A program made the translations under genes and the position numbers. Positions 21,723-33,935 of a DNA stretch of 64,000 nucleotides are shown one piece after another. The stretch is from positions 30,271,427 through 30,335,426 of the forward strand of contig NC_071397.1 in NCBI RefSeq assembly GCF_022682495.2. Reading direction: 5' to 3'. Every line of letters starts with the position of its first letter. The first letter of the stretch is position 1. The DNA comes from Desmodus rotundus (taxonomy: Eukaryota; Chordata; Mammalia; Chiroptera; Phyllostomidae). The notes below the pieces were generated by a model. It ran no database searches and had not been told where the DNA came from. It worked only from the letters and a program-made list of their open reading frames with translations.

Positions 21723-23940
21723 AAAGGTATTTGGTCACATAAAACCAATCTCTGATAACTAGTGATCTGCTCACTCTGGATGCTAAATGAAAAGATATTT
21801 ATTTTAAGTGTCTATTATATCTGATCACATTTGGTACACTCTGTATTCAAAAAAATCTTTTTATCTACTATCTGATTTCAAAAAATTCTACAGTAGTAAT
21901 ACATATCACCTTTTAAGATACACAGTAGCTTTCTCTAAATTTCATTTTTTAAGTTAAAAATGCAGCAGCTTTGTAGTAGCCACAAATGACTGACTGGAGA
22001 GAAACCACTGTTACCACTTATGAAGCTTAATGTACTTTGTGTACTCAGGATTTTCAGTTTGGCCCACCATGGGTGTTACTAATTCTTAAGCTCCAGGTCA
22101 CCTACCATGTTCGCATCTTACAATTGTTGCAAATTCCCTGGTGAGCACGCCTGCTTGCCCCTTATTCTATGGGCAAATCTCCTCAACCAACTTTGCCGTC
22201 TGCCCTCTCCCCTCACCTAGGCCACACGTCTGCCATCCCATTTCCATTCCACTTTCATTTTGCTCACTGTGTGACATGAGCATTTACTAGGGAGCCATCA
22301 CTCCCCTCCCCTAGTTGAAAACAAAATCCAAACTCTCGCAATGTGACAAACACACTGTCATTGAATCACAAACTGTATGGTGATTTTCAGGGAACTGCGA
22401 GAAAATCATGATAAAAATGTGACAATATACACTCCACTGTAAACCTCCCTTTTTATAGTAACTTTAAAGGTTCTTACTTGTTTGTATTTACCCAAGATAC
22501 TAATGGAAAACTGCAGGTAGAGAATGCCTCACTACAATGTTACAATACAGAGAGAGTCAACAATGATGTGACTTTAAAATAGATGTCAGTACAGAATATG
22601 TTCATGACATTCATGGAGCTTTATCCGGCTCAAAAATTTCATGGTTTTATTTTCAAGTAATTTGCTCTGAGAAAGTCCACTCCCTCTTCAATTAACTTTC
22701 TCGTGGTTACCCTGGGGACAACGCGCTGCTCCCTGGCCCCACAGTGCTGCACTTTGAGTCTGTGCCTGAAGCAGTTCTGTTGCAAGTTGTCACTGTAGCA
22801 CAAATCAACATGTTCAAGTGTAAAATCTAGTAAATTCTGTGTGTGAGAAATATCCAGAAGTTTGTGTCATCTTTGTGTAGAATGCTGTGAGTAGATCCAG
22901 AGAAAGTTAGGGGGCTGGTCTGACATAACCTACTCAATCATGCTTTCCTTGAAAGTTCTTTGGGCTCTTGATTCCTTTAACTTTTTTTGTTTATACTTAT
23001 TATTTCATTTAAATTATTGTGCCCAGCAGGAAAAGAAAGAACATGAATGAATATTTTTTACTGCCTATCAATATAATTAGTTTCTTTTTAAGTGAAAATT
23101 TTAAACCTTTAAAAAATCATTATGAGAGTAATGTTTTAAATAAGAATATACGTGTATTTTCAATGAGAGTGGGAGGAAAACTGCAGAGAAACAAAATACT
23201 TTTAAAGGCAATTATTGTAACTTTGCTCATATATTCTATGAGCAGGGTAATGAATTCTGATGATTCAGATCATTCTGATGATTTCAGGCAGAATAAATAA
23301 TTGTGTGTTTAAAAGTTTGCTAATTTTGGCTCAAGCCATGATGCTAGGAGCGTCACACTGTGACAGGAGACAGGATTGTGGCAGGACTGCCACGCTGAGG
23401 CACTCACGAGAAGACTCCAATGGTAGTTCCGCCAGTACTTCAGGTGGGTCCGGAGCACTTGCTATCGACATCTACCATAATTTTAGAACGAGCTACCCCT
23501 GCTACAGGGTAACACGTTGTTAAATACTTAGTGGCATGAGTTCACGTCTTGATGAGGCTCATGTCCCTCCACTGAAGAGGTTTTACTAGTTTAAAGCTGC
23601 TTTGGCTGAATGTCTTTTATATACCAAACACACAAACCATCTCCTTATTTAATACGAAGTGTGAGTGTGTGAGGCAGAGGGGTTCTGGAAAGCTACACAC
23701 CAAACTGACAGAGGCAGTGACCTCTGGGGAAAGGAAGAGGGGGCTACGGCTGGATATCAAAGATTTCAAACTATTGGAAATAAGTTAATTTTAAAAAAAG
23801 AGAACATATTCATGAAATATATATGTATATACATGTATGCATATATGATACATGCGTGATATATATGATAGATAATATCATACATGGTATTATTTTAAAA
23901 TTTAAATTAAAATTCTCTCTCTCAAAACTAGAGATAGGGT
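21723..23940. other. Unassigned non-coding stretch with a TA-rich microsatellite
   Basis: 2.2 kb without a recognised gene. 22050-22320 and 23330-23530 are less AT-rich and could be unrecognised old repeats or constrained sequence. 23819-23882 is a degenerate TATATG/ATGTAT-type microsatellite. GATGATTCAGATCATTCTGATG (23258-23279) is a small local GAT/CAT-type repeat. Confidence 0.5.
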
Positions 23941-23944
23941 TCAA

Positions 23945-24110
23945 TTGGAATTCTGGCTTCTCTAGAGATTAAATCAAGTTGGCTAACTCTGTCCTCGGGT
24001 ACTGTCTGGAACCCTCTCTGAGCCCCAGCTTTTCCAACTGCAAAATGATAAAATAATACATTCTGTACCTCATGGAATATACACGCACAATCAATAAACG
24101 CACATCTGAA
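23945..24110 (-). repeat. MIR fragment, antisense
   Basis: AACTCTGTCCTCGGGTACTG, CCCCAGCTTTTCCAACTGCA, AAATGATAAAATAATACATT and ACGCACAATCAATAAACG fit inverted MIR. Confidence 0.55.
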
Positions 24111-25210
24111 GAAGCACTTCATAACATGTAATTAGTCTCCATATGTCCAATTTTAGCACGTAACACTGTCTTTACTCGCTCTGCCTAAGTTAGTTTTCTC
24201 CTGTGCGAGAGCATGGATTTCTTTCTCAGACCCAAGGGGGAATGTAAGGGCCACTGGTCGCTCCCTCCAGCAGGGCTTCTGGCCCAAGGACTCCTGCCAC
24301 ATCAAGGGACCTGGGCCAGGAAGGGAGAAGGCTCTTAAGGCACATTCTCGCCTAGCAGATAAAATGATTACTTAAAAAGGTTTTAGACAAACCACTCAAA
24401 TCAGAAAACAGTCTTAACAACACAGTACCACCAGGTGTCACTATAAGCAAGGCATTGCTAGCTGTTTCTCTTCAGTTGGAGAGAAATGTACAAGTAAACA
24501 AGTACTGGCTTATTACTAGGCTTCCCGTATCAGTAATTTATTGTGTCATAGTTACTAAACTACAGCTATTGAATTCTAAATAAATGGATCACCACAAGCC
24601 TTAATTTTTAAAAAAGCTCATACATAGTGACAATGAATGCTAAATGATTAAAAATCTTTGGAGGCCAAGGATTTCAGATTTAAAACTTACCTCTTGAGAG
24701 GCAAACCTGAAATCCATGACTATGGCGATCTGTCATTTGAATGACACAGGTCCGATCAGGGAGCGAGCGAGCGAGTCTAGCTGACTGCCTGGCATTTTTC
24801 TTGTTCCTACTTGATACTGGTTACACTTCTTAAAGCAATAAAAAAATAACATTTGGAAATCCGCACAACTAATAAAATCATAGTAATGAATTGTAAGATT
24901 TATTTTGGAGACAATTTATTTTAGTAACTACCTAGGGATTTTATCATGATTTTTATACTTTTCATCTCTTAAGTTCTTGAATACATGACTACTTAAAGCA
25001 AAAAGGTGATAACACTGTATTTTGGGTTTTATTAAAGTATATTAATGTAATATATATATGGCAATAATAGCACAAAAGATGGAGGGGAGGTAAATGGGTT
25101 GCACGATGGGTATATATAATAAGTGATATATATTATTATACTCATATATAATTCAATAATACTTTTAAGTTGATTCAGATAAATTAAGAATATTGTAATC
25201 ACTATAATAA
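24111..25210. other. Unassigned stretch with a strong minus-strand splice donor
   Basis: A donor matching full consensus (CTCAAGAG then GTAAGTTTTA, minus strand) has its last exon base at 24691 and intron base at 24690. To its right is a short GCGA tandem (24763-24774). No acceptor can be assigned. This is compatible with, but does not prove, a host-transcript exon between MIR30A and MIR30C2. Confidence 0.35.
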
Positions 25211-25214
25211 TCAT

Positions 25215-25835
25215 TAGAAGAACAACAAATAAAACCCAACAGAATAAAATGACAGATTAGAAAACATGTATTTAACTCAAAAGCAGGCAGTAAAGGAAGG
25301 AGAAACACATGAGACAAAAGGCAAACTGCAAAGGGACAGAGCTAAATTCAACTATATCACTAGTTACATTAAATGCAAATGCACTAAACACTCTAATCAA
25401 CAGGCAGACATTGCTGAGCCAAGCTGTATAAAGAAACAAATAAGCTACACTCAACTATATGCCATGTGTAAGAGGTAAACTTTAAATATAAAAACACAAA
25501 TAGGTTAAAGGTTGAAAAAGAGATACAGTATGCATAAGTAAGCTCTAGTGTTAAATTAGGATCAGGTAAGAAAACCTTTAAGACAAGAACTATTACTACA
25601 GGCAAAGACATTTCATAATGATAGAAGAGCCAATACGGGAGGATTTGTAATAATTATAAATATACATATATATCCAATAATAAAATTCAAAAAGACATGG
25701 AGCAAAAAACCCCATCAGACTTCAAAGGAGGACTAGACAATTATAATTACAGTCAACTTGACGACTCAAATAATGCTTCTTTCAGTAACAGAGTAAGTAG
25801 ACAGAAAATCGACAATAACAAAATTGTGTACTATG
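25215..25835 (+). mobile_element. Decayed L1 ORF2 fragment, sense
   Basis: AGTTACATTAAATGCAAATG, CACTAAACACTCTAATCAAC, CACAAATAGGTTAAAGGTTG, AATTATAAATATACATATAT and AGTAGACAGAAAATCGACAA track the L1 ORF2 endonuclease-to-RT region. Several stops and frameshifts break it. Confidence 0.75.
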
Positions 25836-25945
25836 AGCCCAATTGCCTTGAATTGTATTTCATATTACCTTTGTGAATAATAGAAGGAGATAGGAAGCAA
25901 AGATTTACTAAGTGGCTACTGGGCGACAGTGTACGTAAATAAAAC
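25836..25945. other. Unassigned
   Basis: Short spacer between L1 and MIR. Nothing recognised. Confidence 0.4.
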
Positions 25946-25949
25946 AGCT

Positions 25950-26035
25950 TTCCCCCGCCCCCTTCTGAGATTCAGTGAGGTTATCCTGGGTCGCAGAGCT
26001 AGTAAGTGATGAACTGCAGACCCTTGGCTCTGTGG
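25950..26035 (+). repeat. MIR fragment
   Basis: GATTCAGTGAGGTTATCCTG followed by GTCGCAGAGCTAGTAAGTGA fits the MIR 3' half. Confidence 0.55.
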
Positions 26036-26479
26036 TCCACTATGGCTCCTGCATTTCCTTTCATCTTATTTTCCAGTATGAGAGTTTGTCTCTTATTAAG
26101 CAGAGTCTCCTACCTTTTATCCATTGTCAACTTACCACAGATAGAGCAACCGTTTCTATCTTTGTCACTGTGTTGCTTTTTAAGTTATAATAGGAAATAT
26201 TCATGTTTAAACATCCCACTACCTACTGCACACTCCTCCATGTGGACAGGCATTGCGTGCATTTCATGGGGACAAAAGCATGCTTTATTACTTAGATTCG
26301 TTTTAGGAAATACATCTGGTACAACAAGTGCCATCAATTACTGTTAACAGTAATAATATACTGAATATTATACATTCCCCAAATAGAAGAAGAAAATGCA
26401 TTTTAAAAGTTAATTCCATTGGATTGCCTGAATAAAATATGTTATAACAGTGCTGGGATAACATAACTGATCAGACTTA
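26036..26479. other. Unassigned
   Basis: No recognised repeat. The frame at 26006-26347 is without a domain. Confidence 0.45.
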
Positions 26480-26650
26480 ATAATAATAGCTAACGTTTTT
26501 GAGTGATTTGCTTGTTCCAAACCCTGTGTGAAATGTTAACTACCATACTACTACAAATAAACCCACACAGAGGAGGAAACTGTAGCTTAAAGTTGCTCAA
26601 AATCACAGAGGAGTCAAGATGTGAATTTAGGTTTACTTCTCTCAGCATCT
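26480..26650 (+). repeat. MIR SINE
   Basis: TAATAATAGCTAACGTTTTT, CACACAGAGGAGGAAACTGT and AAAATCACAGAGGAGTCAAG follow MIR in the sense direction. Confidence 0.7.
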
Positions 26651-27012
26651 ATGTAAACATGCACACCCTAAACAGAAAGAAGTATTAATAATGGAAGTAC
26701 TCTCTGTTTCTAACAACTTTATATTAATGCCCATTAATATTAGAAAGCAGAAGAGGCTCTGCTGTGTCTAGATACTTTGTGGTCTCTTACAACATCATGC
26801 AGAACTATGTAAAAGTTCAAGTTAATTCCCTGGGGATCGTTCAGTGCCTTTATCATTCCTTGCCTACCTATGTTTCAATGTGCAATGATGAAGCCAAGAA
26901 ATGCCCACTCCACAGCTTTGAACACATAACTCACATAAAATATAGATAACTACTGTTTTGTAATTAAAAAACTTCAAGTAAATAAACCTTCTGAGTTAGC
27001 ATTTTGTAAACA
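26651..27012. other. Unassigned
   Basis: No recognised feature. Confidence 0.45.
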
Positions 27013-27139
27013 TACAGGGTGGGGCAAAAGTAAGTTTACAGTTATGAGAACATGAAATCAGAGTTTATCTTTGTATTATTATTTATCAATTATATTATTT
27101 TCCAAATGAACTATAAACCTACCTTTGTCCCACTTTGTA
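27013..27139. mobile_element. Mariner-type MITE with TA target-site duplication
   Basis: A 123-bp element (27015-27137) flanked by TA on both sides (27013-27014, 27138-27139). The left terminus CAGGGTGGGGCAAAAGTAAG pairs with the inverted right terminus CAAAGTGGGACAAAGGTAGG, and pairing continues to about 30 bp with a few mismatches. There is no coding capacity. Size, TA duplication and inverted repeats identify a non-autonomous Tc1/mariner element, different from the one at the window's left end. Confidence 0.88.
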
Positions 27140-28860
27140 TATACAGTACAGGCATCAATCACTTCAGTAAATCTGTTATAATTATGTGTAGCTAAAAAGT
27201 CTGCTTTGACTTGGTGATATTGCTTAAGATAATTTATACTAAGAAAATAAAGTACAGAACCAAAAGTAATATGGGAATATTAGTCATCAAAATGAAAACA
27301 ATCTAAACAGTAATTTGGTGCAATGTGGTATAGCAACATAATATAGTCATTTAAGTGATTAATATGAGATTAAAGTGTATGTATTTATAATATAACATGT
27401 ATATAAATATACATATATAACTATACATGCAATATATGTATATATTGTGCAATATATGTATGTAAATATATATATTTAAAAGCTTAGTAGGACTTTCAAT
27501 AGGACATAATTACTGCACAAAAATGGGCAGGCACTCAAGGTAATAGGCAAAAACTAAAATATCTGGGTATAAATAGTAAGATGATGGATCTTTCTCGGGG
27601 GGGGGGGGCTTTTTAGTTACTGTTTTCTCAGTGTCTCAACAACTTTTGAGAATATAAAGAAGGATACCAGAGCATCTAGCCTCATAATGATGAAACTTAA
27701 ATAAATGATGTAACGCTCTTTTTAGGCAGTTCAAACAGAAGATGTTTGCTCACCACACAATAGTATAAAAAAGTTCTCAGGTGGTTGATTATACTCAGTG
27801 AAACCTGAACATGTGACTCCTTATATTTTAGGAGAACTTTTGAAAACGCTTTTCAGCAGCACTGAGGGTGGCATCCTTGTGCGGTTTTTGCTGCTATTGT
27901 ATATTAACATGACAGAATGTTTTCCTTTGATGGAAAACAGAACCCTGTAGAATTGAGCAGAGAAGAAAATGTGCTGAAAATTTTAAAGCAAATTAAAATA
28001 TTTGGGGACTTTGTCACCATACTTAATTTTTATGATATTCTAACTGTATTTACACATATAGAATAAATTTATCACAGATCTTTATTTTTCCATTATATTA
28101 AAATTGAAAGTATGTTTCAGATTAAAAAATAAACTTATGATGAGAAATCTTATGATAAAAGAATGTTGTCACCTTTGCAAAAAAAAAGCTTTTAGACAAG
28201 TCCATTCTATCTCCTCCCAACACCAAGAAAACCTTTGAAAAAAGATCTTATCATGTGAAAATTCATCTGAGAACTATACATTTCTTTTCCAACTCATCCA
28301 AAGGCTGAGGATTTTGCAAGGGAAGCACGAAAGTTTGAATGTCTAAACAAAAATCTGATGGGCTCCAAATCTTTTTGCTTAACCCCCAGTGCCCAAGTGT
28401 CTCCAGGGAAGCAACAGGCATCCGTGGGGTTGAAAGGAGCATATTTATAAACTTGAAAGATGTGTTTCCCCGCCATCTTTCTGCTCTCTCCAAAAGGGAG
28501 GAAAATTAAGCAACAAGAGCTTTAAATCTTGAGGAATAAACTGCCACTTTAGAATTAGGCAAAATAAATAAAAACTAAAATCAAATTGGCCATTTCTTTT
28601 TATTAAACCTTCCATATTACAAGTTTGTAGACAAAACCTGGACCACGTGATTGATAGGCAACCTTCAGGCTTATTATAACCGGTATTCTGGCATTGTTCA
28701 TTCTGATAAGTAGTTAATGTATTCTAATAAGCAGTTGCTTATGTAAAGTTTAATACCCTAGCCTTTATGTTCATTATACTTTCTCTATAAAAATATATCA
28801 ATAAATATACTTATAAAACTAATTCATTTCTATTTTGAGGTATTTTATAGTTATATGAAT
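27140..28860. other. Unassigned AT-rich stretch with simple repeats
   Basis: A TA/ATGTAT microsatellite lies at 27385-27478, with a partial duplication of TGCAATATATGTAT, and a run of 12 G at 27597-27608. The small frame at 28263-28493 (minus) has no recognised domain. Confidence 0.5.
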
Positions 28861-28861
28861 A

Positions 28862-28995
28862 GTGAGCAGATCTGAGTTTGGATGTTGGTTCCACTTACCA
28901 CTTGTGTGATCTTGAGGGAGCTCTGAACTTCAATATACTAAGCTTTAAAACAGAGCTGATGATAACAGCAACTCCCTCATTAAAATAAACCTCAA
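28862..28995 (-). repeat. MIR fragment, antisense
   Basis: TCTGAGTTTGGATGTTGGTT, CCACTTACCACTTGTGTGAT and CTTTAAAACAGAGCTGATGA fit inverted MIR. Confidence 0.65.
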
Positions 28996-29049
28996 GGTTC
29001 TTAATTAGAAAAATTTAATAGGTACTTCTTTGATCAAAAATTTTGGGGT

Positions 29050-29330
29050 TCGCTATGTACTATACTATGTACTAGACACTGTTCTAGACTATAGGGATAT
29101 AGCCGTAGGTCCTTGATCTAATGGTGTGCGTGAAGAGACAAATAAAATCAATTAAGAAGTTAACACATAATTTGACAGGTGTGATAAATGTTTCACGGGA
29201 AATTATAGTAAGTGAAGTGACCATTTGGGAGGGAAAGCTCTTTGAGATGGAGGTGGTGGTCAGGGTAGGCCTTTCTTACTAACGTGACGTTTGACCAGGA
29301 AACGAAATGAAGCAAGGGAGTGAGTCATGT
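29050..29330 (-). mobile_element. L2 LINE fragment, antisense
   Basis: ACTAGACACTGTTCTAGACT, AGGGATATAGCCGTAGGTCC, GGTGGTCAGGGTAGGCCTTT and AACGTGACGTTTGACCAGGA read as inverted L2. Confidence 0.7.
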
Positions 29331-30389
29331 GTGTATCTGGCATCACACATCTGCCTAATTTCGTTTAGACAAGTTTTCACATCTGAGTAGGATACACATT
29401 TGTAGAGGAAGCTACTACATATATAAACAGGGATTTGAAAGAAGCCTGGGAGTAAAGAGACTAGCAGGAAGGGGGAAAGAAAAACAGCAGACAGTGAGAA
29501 AGGGAAACATTTCTTTCCCTCTGGTCAGCTGGAGAGCTGTTGTATGCAGTGTCTGCGTTTGTGCGCCAACACTCTGGCCTATTGGGTCCTGCCAGGGTGG
29601 AAGGCACCCAGGAGTCGGCCCCCACGGGGAGCGAGCTCCAAAGGAAGAATGAATGCTGCTTTTCCGTAGCCTTTTTTAGTGGGGCCACTAAACGTTAGAC
29701 TCAGGAACAGCCTTCAGTGGAACAGGGGAAAAAGAACCGAGTTCGGGTTAAATAGGGGTCCTGGACTGATTATAAACAGTCCTTTTGAGATCTGTGTATG
29801 GAATGTGATTAACCTGGAAGTCTGCATAAGAGTGAGCCCAGCTGTAACACACACCTAAACAAAAAAGGACTTTCAGAAAATGATTAATACAAGTCCTTGG
29901 GAGAAACAGTGGGAGAGATGGATACTACATAAGCAATTCTCCAAAAACTCTCTGAAGCCCATTAGACTTGGGCAATGGAGTAAAAATTGAATCATTGTTC
30001 TGCTAGGTCTTTTTTTTTCTCCCAGTGGCAAAAGAATCAAAATTCTTATATGGCAGTTTTAAGTTCAAAGACAGTTACTTCAGATGACAGTGCCAATTTT
30101 ACAGCATGTTAGCTAGCGTGTGTGCACTTGAGTTACTGGAGTGAAAAGTCTATTAATACCAAATGTTTTAGAAAACAATCTGTGCCAAATTTCAGCTTTT
30201 TTAGGGTTTGTTACATAGTTCAACCTGTTTCCCAATCTATCTAGATCCTGACACCATATTTTTGTGTTACAATTGTAGTAACTTGAAAAGCTTCCACTCC
30301 TGCACAAGTTATTTCCCGGGCTCTGGTCTATCACAACAGCTGCTTTACACTGTGGCCCCACCCTTCAGCCTCTTTGACGGCAGCCAGGA
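29331..30389. other. Unassigned non-coding stretch
   Basis: No repeat placed. 29460-29700 is GC-richer and has a 75-residue minus frame with no domain. Confidence 0.45.
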
Positions 30390-30520
30390 AATAAGGCACA
30401 TTTCTGGGGAGGGCAGGGAAGATGGTTGGCCTGTTCATAGCTGTAGTCTAAACTCTTAGCACAGGGTCCAGTTCAGAGTAACTGCTTAAGAAATATTTAA
30501 TTAATGAATAAATGGACATC
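30390..30520 (+). mobile_element. L2 LINE 3' end fragment
   Basis: ACTCTTAGCACAGGGTCCAG, TTCAGAGTAACTGCTTAAGA and AATATTTAATTAATGAATAA match the L2 3' terminus. Confidence 0.65.
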
Positions 30521-31325
30521 CGAAAACCTGTCTTAGATCCTCAATGACCTTTTATCTTTTCTGAGAAGGATCTGGGAGAGAAGGCAGGCAGGAGACCATA
30601 TTTATACAATATGGCTGTTGATGTTTATTTCCTCCCTTTTTGGTAGGATGATGGACAGGCAGACAAAAAATGTGTTAGGCAAAGTATATTTGACCAATTC
30701 TCTCAAAATGTCCTTGTGCAGAAATTCAGTCTGGATCCCAATACAATTAGGAAGATTCACAACTGCTGAACAATAGTGCCCCCAAAAGTGACGGTCAGAT
30801 AGACACCAGCTTGGAGGGGAGTGCTGAGAGCCAGGCCTTATGGCTGGCTCTGTCCTTGCTCGGACCTTTCTCTGCAATGATTTTATTTTAATCTTTATCA
30901 ATATCTTCAATTAAACTAGCAAATAAAGGCTTTGTCTATTTAACATTAAAGTCAAGAAGCTAGTAATTATGTTGGATAACTGAATCAGGATCCAAAAGGA
31001 AGTTGACAGATTATTGGAATGGGCAAAATCTAACTTAAGAATTAGGTAGTATTTATTTCTAAGAAATTTCCCATGGAGGAAAAGGTGATGTAACTCTTGT
31101 GCAGCTTTTGTGAAGTCTTCAGGATAAATGTAAATATCTATTTAAACTCAGGTAATGGGCTGAGCAAGTACCAATTAGGCCAAAAGAACAATTCATGTGA
31201 AAAGGGAATGAGTTTTAATTGACATTAAGCCTAACCTGAATAACACTAATGACTGCCAAAAAAAAAAAAAAAGATAATGTGATTTTAGCCAACTTTGAGA
31301 GAACTGTGCTACTGTGCTATCTTCA
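30521..31325. other. Unassigned non-coding stretch
   Basis: Nothing recognised apart from an A run at 31258-31272. Confidence 0.45.
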
Positions 31326-31329
31326 CAAA

Positions 31330-31470
31330 TCAACCAAGTATTGATGGATCGTCTGCATTGTTCTAGGTGCTGTGTGGAATAGAGAAGTATCAGGCACAAA
31401 ATCTCTGCTGTTAAGGCACCTTGTAGTCAGAGGAAGATTAGCGATCAGAAAACAATGTCAGATATGTGAT
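31330..31470 (-). mobile_element. L2 LINE fragment, antisense
   Basis: CATTGTTCTAGGTGCTGTGT, GAAGTATCAGGCACAAAATC and CACCTTGTAGTCAGAGGAAG read as inverted L2 3' end. Confidence 0.6.
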
Positions 31471-32399
31471 TTGACAGCCTATCAAGGAAATGATCCCTGG
31501 AAACTCCCAAACACCCCAAAACAAAACTGAAAATAAAAAAAAAATCTGAGGTTTGCATGCACTCAACAGGCACAGTCCATTAGTTAGTTGGTGTTTATAA
31601 CCATGGCCCAAAGTCATCAGGAACCTGCTGTAAATAAGGTCCATTACTCTCTTTATAGAGACAAGATAATAGAAATGCACCTTAGAAATTGTCTTTTTGT
31701 TTGTTTAATTATTCTAGTTTTAAATGAGATATGTCAGTTATCTAGAAAATTAAGTTATGAGGATCATCAGCTCATTCTTGAATGAGGCCAAATAAATCAG
31801 GTACTACTATACATAGTTAAGCACTGAAGTATATGGGCCAATCCATGACGCTTGCGAAAAGAGGGAAACAAGCATGAGAAGTCAGAGAGATGACGTATTC
31901 CACTGCACACTCTCTATTGACCCAAGCCAGAACTACAGGTTACCAGTACATTGAGGTCATGGCACAACCAAAGACTGTGGAGTCCTGATAAGAGGGGGAA
32001 AACAGCTGCTTCTAGATAAGTCAAATGTTTAATTTACCAAAATACACAGAAGTGGCCCACAACATCGCTTCACTCTTTACGGTGATGGTGCGATATCCAC
32101 CAAAACAATGGCACGTTTCCTTCTCGGGTGGGGTTTCCAGCGGACCACCTTCTCCCTCCATTGTGCCAATCTTTGGGTTTTTAATTTAAGGCTGGGTAAT
32201 GTCACGCCAACAAGTGGATACACACCTCTCCAAATCATGGCCTCTAATCTCAGCTGGCTCTCAGTGAAGCATAGAACAGCTTCCACAGTCAGCTTTCCTT
32301 TCTATACTCACTGCAGCTTTTCCAAACCTCCTCCTCTACCTTATTTACATCCCTCTTAGGCATGACCTACCTACCTTGCTTCCTATTTGATAAAGTGCA
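31471..32399. other. Unassigned non-coding stretch
   Basis: No repeat recognised. 32040-32300 has a higher GC content and short opposing frames, without a domain. Confidence 0.45.
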
Positions 32400-32800
32400 T
32401 TCTGTCCCCCACTTTACTGCGTCTCCTCAGCCCGCTTTCAAATGTCATGGTCCACAGCCCTCCTTTCGCACTGACTTAGGCAGCATGACCCCCCGGCCAC
32501 TGCTCCTTCTCGGGTAGATCTGCTCACTGACCCGCTTGTGCAGGGGCTGTCATCCTTCAGTATGCTCCAAACTTGGTTTTGACCTGTTTCCTCATTCTCA
32601 CACTTCGCTCAGTAGATCTTCTCTGTGTGCCCCCTCCTCCTCAAACTCTCAACAGGACTCTACCCATCAGTTCTCTTACACAATCACTGGTTTCCATGTA
32701 TTAATCTTCTTTTAAATTGCTAACTCCTCGAAATAAGAGAATGCATTGTTCTTTGCTATATCTCTGTGTGGCTCAATAAACATCTGTCAAGTGAATGGAT
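32400..32800 (+). mobile_element. L2 LINE 3' portion
   Basis: CCCGCTTTCAAATGTCATGG, AAATTGCTAACTCCTCGAAA, CTTTGCTATATCTCTGTGTG and GGCTCAATAAACATCTGTCA follow L2 to its terminus; the middle is diverged. Confidence 0.6.
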
Positions 32801-33660
32801 TAATTTTATTTGTGCAAAATATGCCGATAATGAGGTTCCCGACTCGAGAGATAACCAAGCATGGTCTGGATGACCAGTGGGCGGGGTTGCCATCTGACGG
32901 AGATGCAGAGCAAGTGACGTGATGCCCCTGCCGGGAGGAAGACGCTATGGTGTTATAAAGATCCTGTTATCAGGTAAATCTTCTTAAAGTTACTTTTTTT
33001 TTTTAAAGATAGAAATGAACAAAGCCTAAGTAGACTGTATTACAAATTTAAAAGTGCATTGGTGGTATTATTTTGCCCTTCTTTTTCTTAGCAAACACTT
33101 TTGGATAACTATTGCTATGTGTTATGGTGGCATGGGTCACCGGCTAAAGAAGACCTCGACCATTCTTGTATCCTAGACCTATTAACCTAGGAGGCCGAAG
33201 AGAAAAGAGATCTTTATTCCTCAGCATATGGCCTCTAACTTTCTAGTAACTGCTAGCCAACCATCTGACCCTATCTGATAGGAGCACTAGACCTAGGAAA
33301 CCTGTGTCTTCAGCAGCACCCTTGGAGACCTCACGTGGTTGAAGTAAAAAGGAGATGATGACAAGAACATCTTTTCCTCTACTTTGCGCTATTTTTAACA
33401 TAAAGCTATTTGTGTTTCAGGCTTTTAAAAATACCAGGTCTTATGGTGAAAGTGTGAAAGAAAGTAACTTCATAGCTTCTGGCATGGTTGGAGACTTTAA
33501 AAGAGCTCCCGTTGCTGAATAAAGTCAAAGCTTTAAACCTGCCTGAGAAACTGTTACTTCCTCACTAATTCCCCTAAGGAAAATATTTAAGATTGGTGTA
33601 AAGTTAAGAGACTACAGCTTTTTCTTCTGAGGGTTATCTTTCATGAAAATGATAGAGTGA
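32801..33660. other. Unassigned non-coding stretch
   Basis: No recognised repeat or gene. 33100-33370 is balanced in composition and looks unique. Confidence 0.45.
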
Positions 33661-33935
33661 AAAAATAATTATTCCGGCCCTGGCTGGCGTAGCTCAGTGG
33701 ATTGAGCGCGGGCTGCAAACCAAAGGGTTGCCGGTTCGATTCCCAGTCAGGGCACATGCCTGGGTTGCAGGCCAGGTCCCCAGTGGGGGCCACATGAGAG
33801 GCAACCACACATTGATATTTCTCTCTCTCTTTCTCCCTCCCTTCCCCTCTCTCTAAAAATAAATAAATAAAATCTTTAAAAAAAAAAAGAGCAAGGAAAG
33901 AGCCTTAAAAAAAAAAAATAAAAATAATTATTCCG
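33661..33935 (+). mobile_element. Young full-length Ves SINE with perfect target-site duplication
   Basis: The body 33677-33870 has GCCCTGGCTGGCGTAGCTCA (box-A region), GGTTGCCGGTTCGATTCCCA (box-B region), and the CT-rich 3' part. It is flanked by a perfect 16-bp duplication AAAAATAATTATTCCG at 33661-33676 and 33920-33935. The tail is bipartite: an A run at 33878-33888, 18 non-A-run bases (33889-33906), and a second A run at 33907-33918. It is the best-preserved SINE of the window. Confidence 0.96.

Noticed and set aside
27858..27890. TTTTCAGCAGCACTGAG, considered as a U6 snRNA start
   Set aside because: The sequence diverges immediately after CAGCAC and no other U6 block follows.
33677..33760. 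tRNA gene suggested by box-A and box-B like motifs
   Set aside because: These are the promoter of a Ves SINE. The sequence has a SINE body, A tail and target-site duplication, and does not fold as a tRNA gene with an anticodon arm in context.
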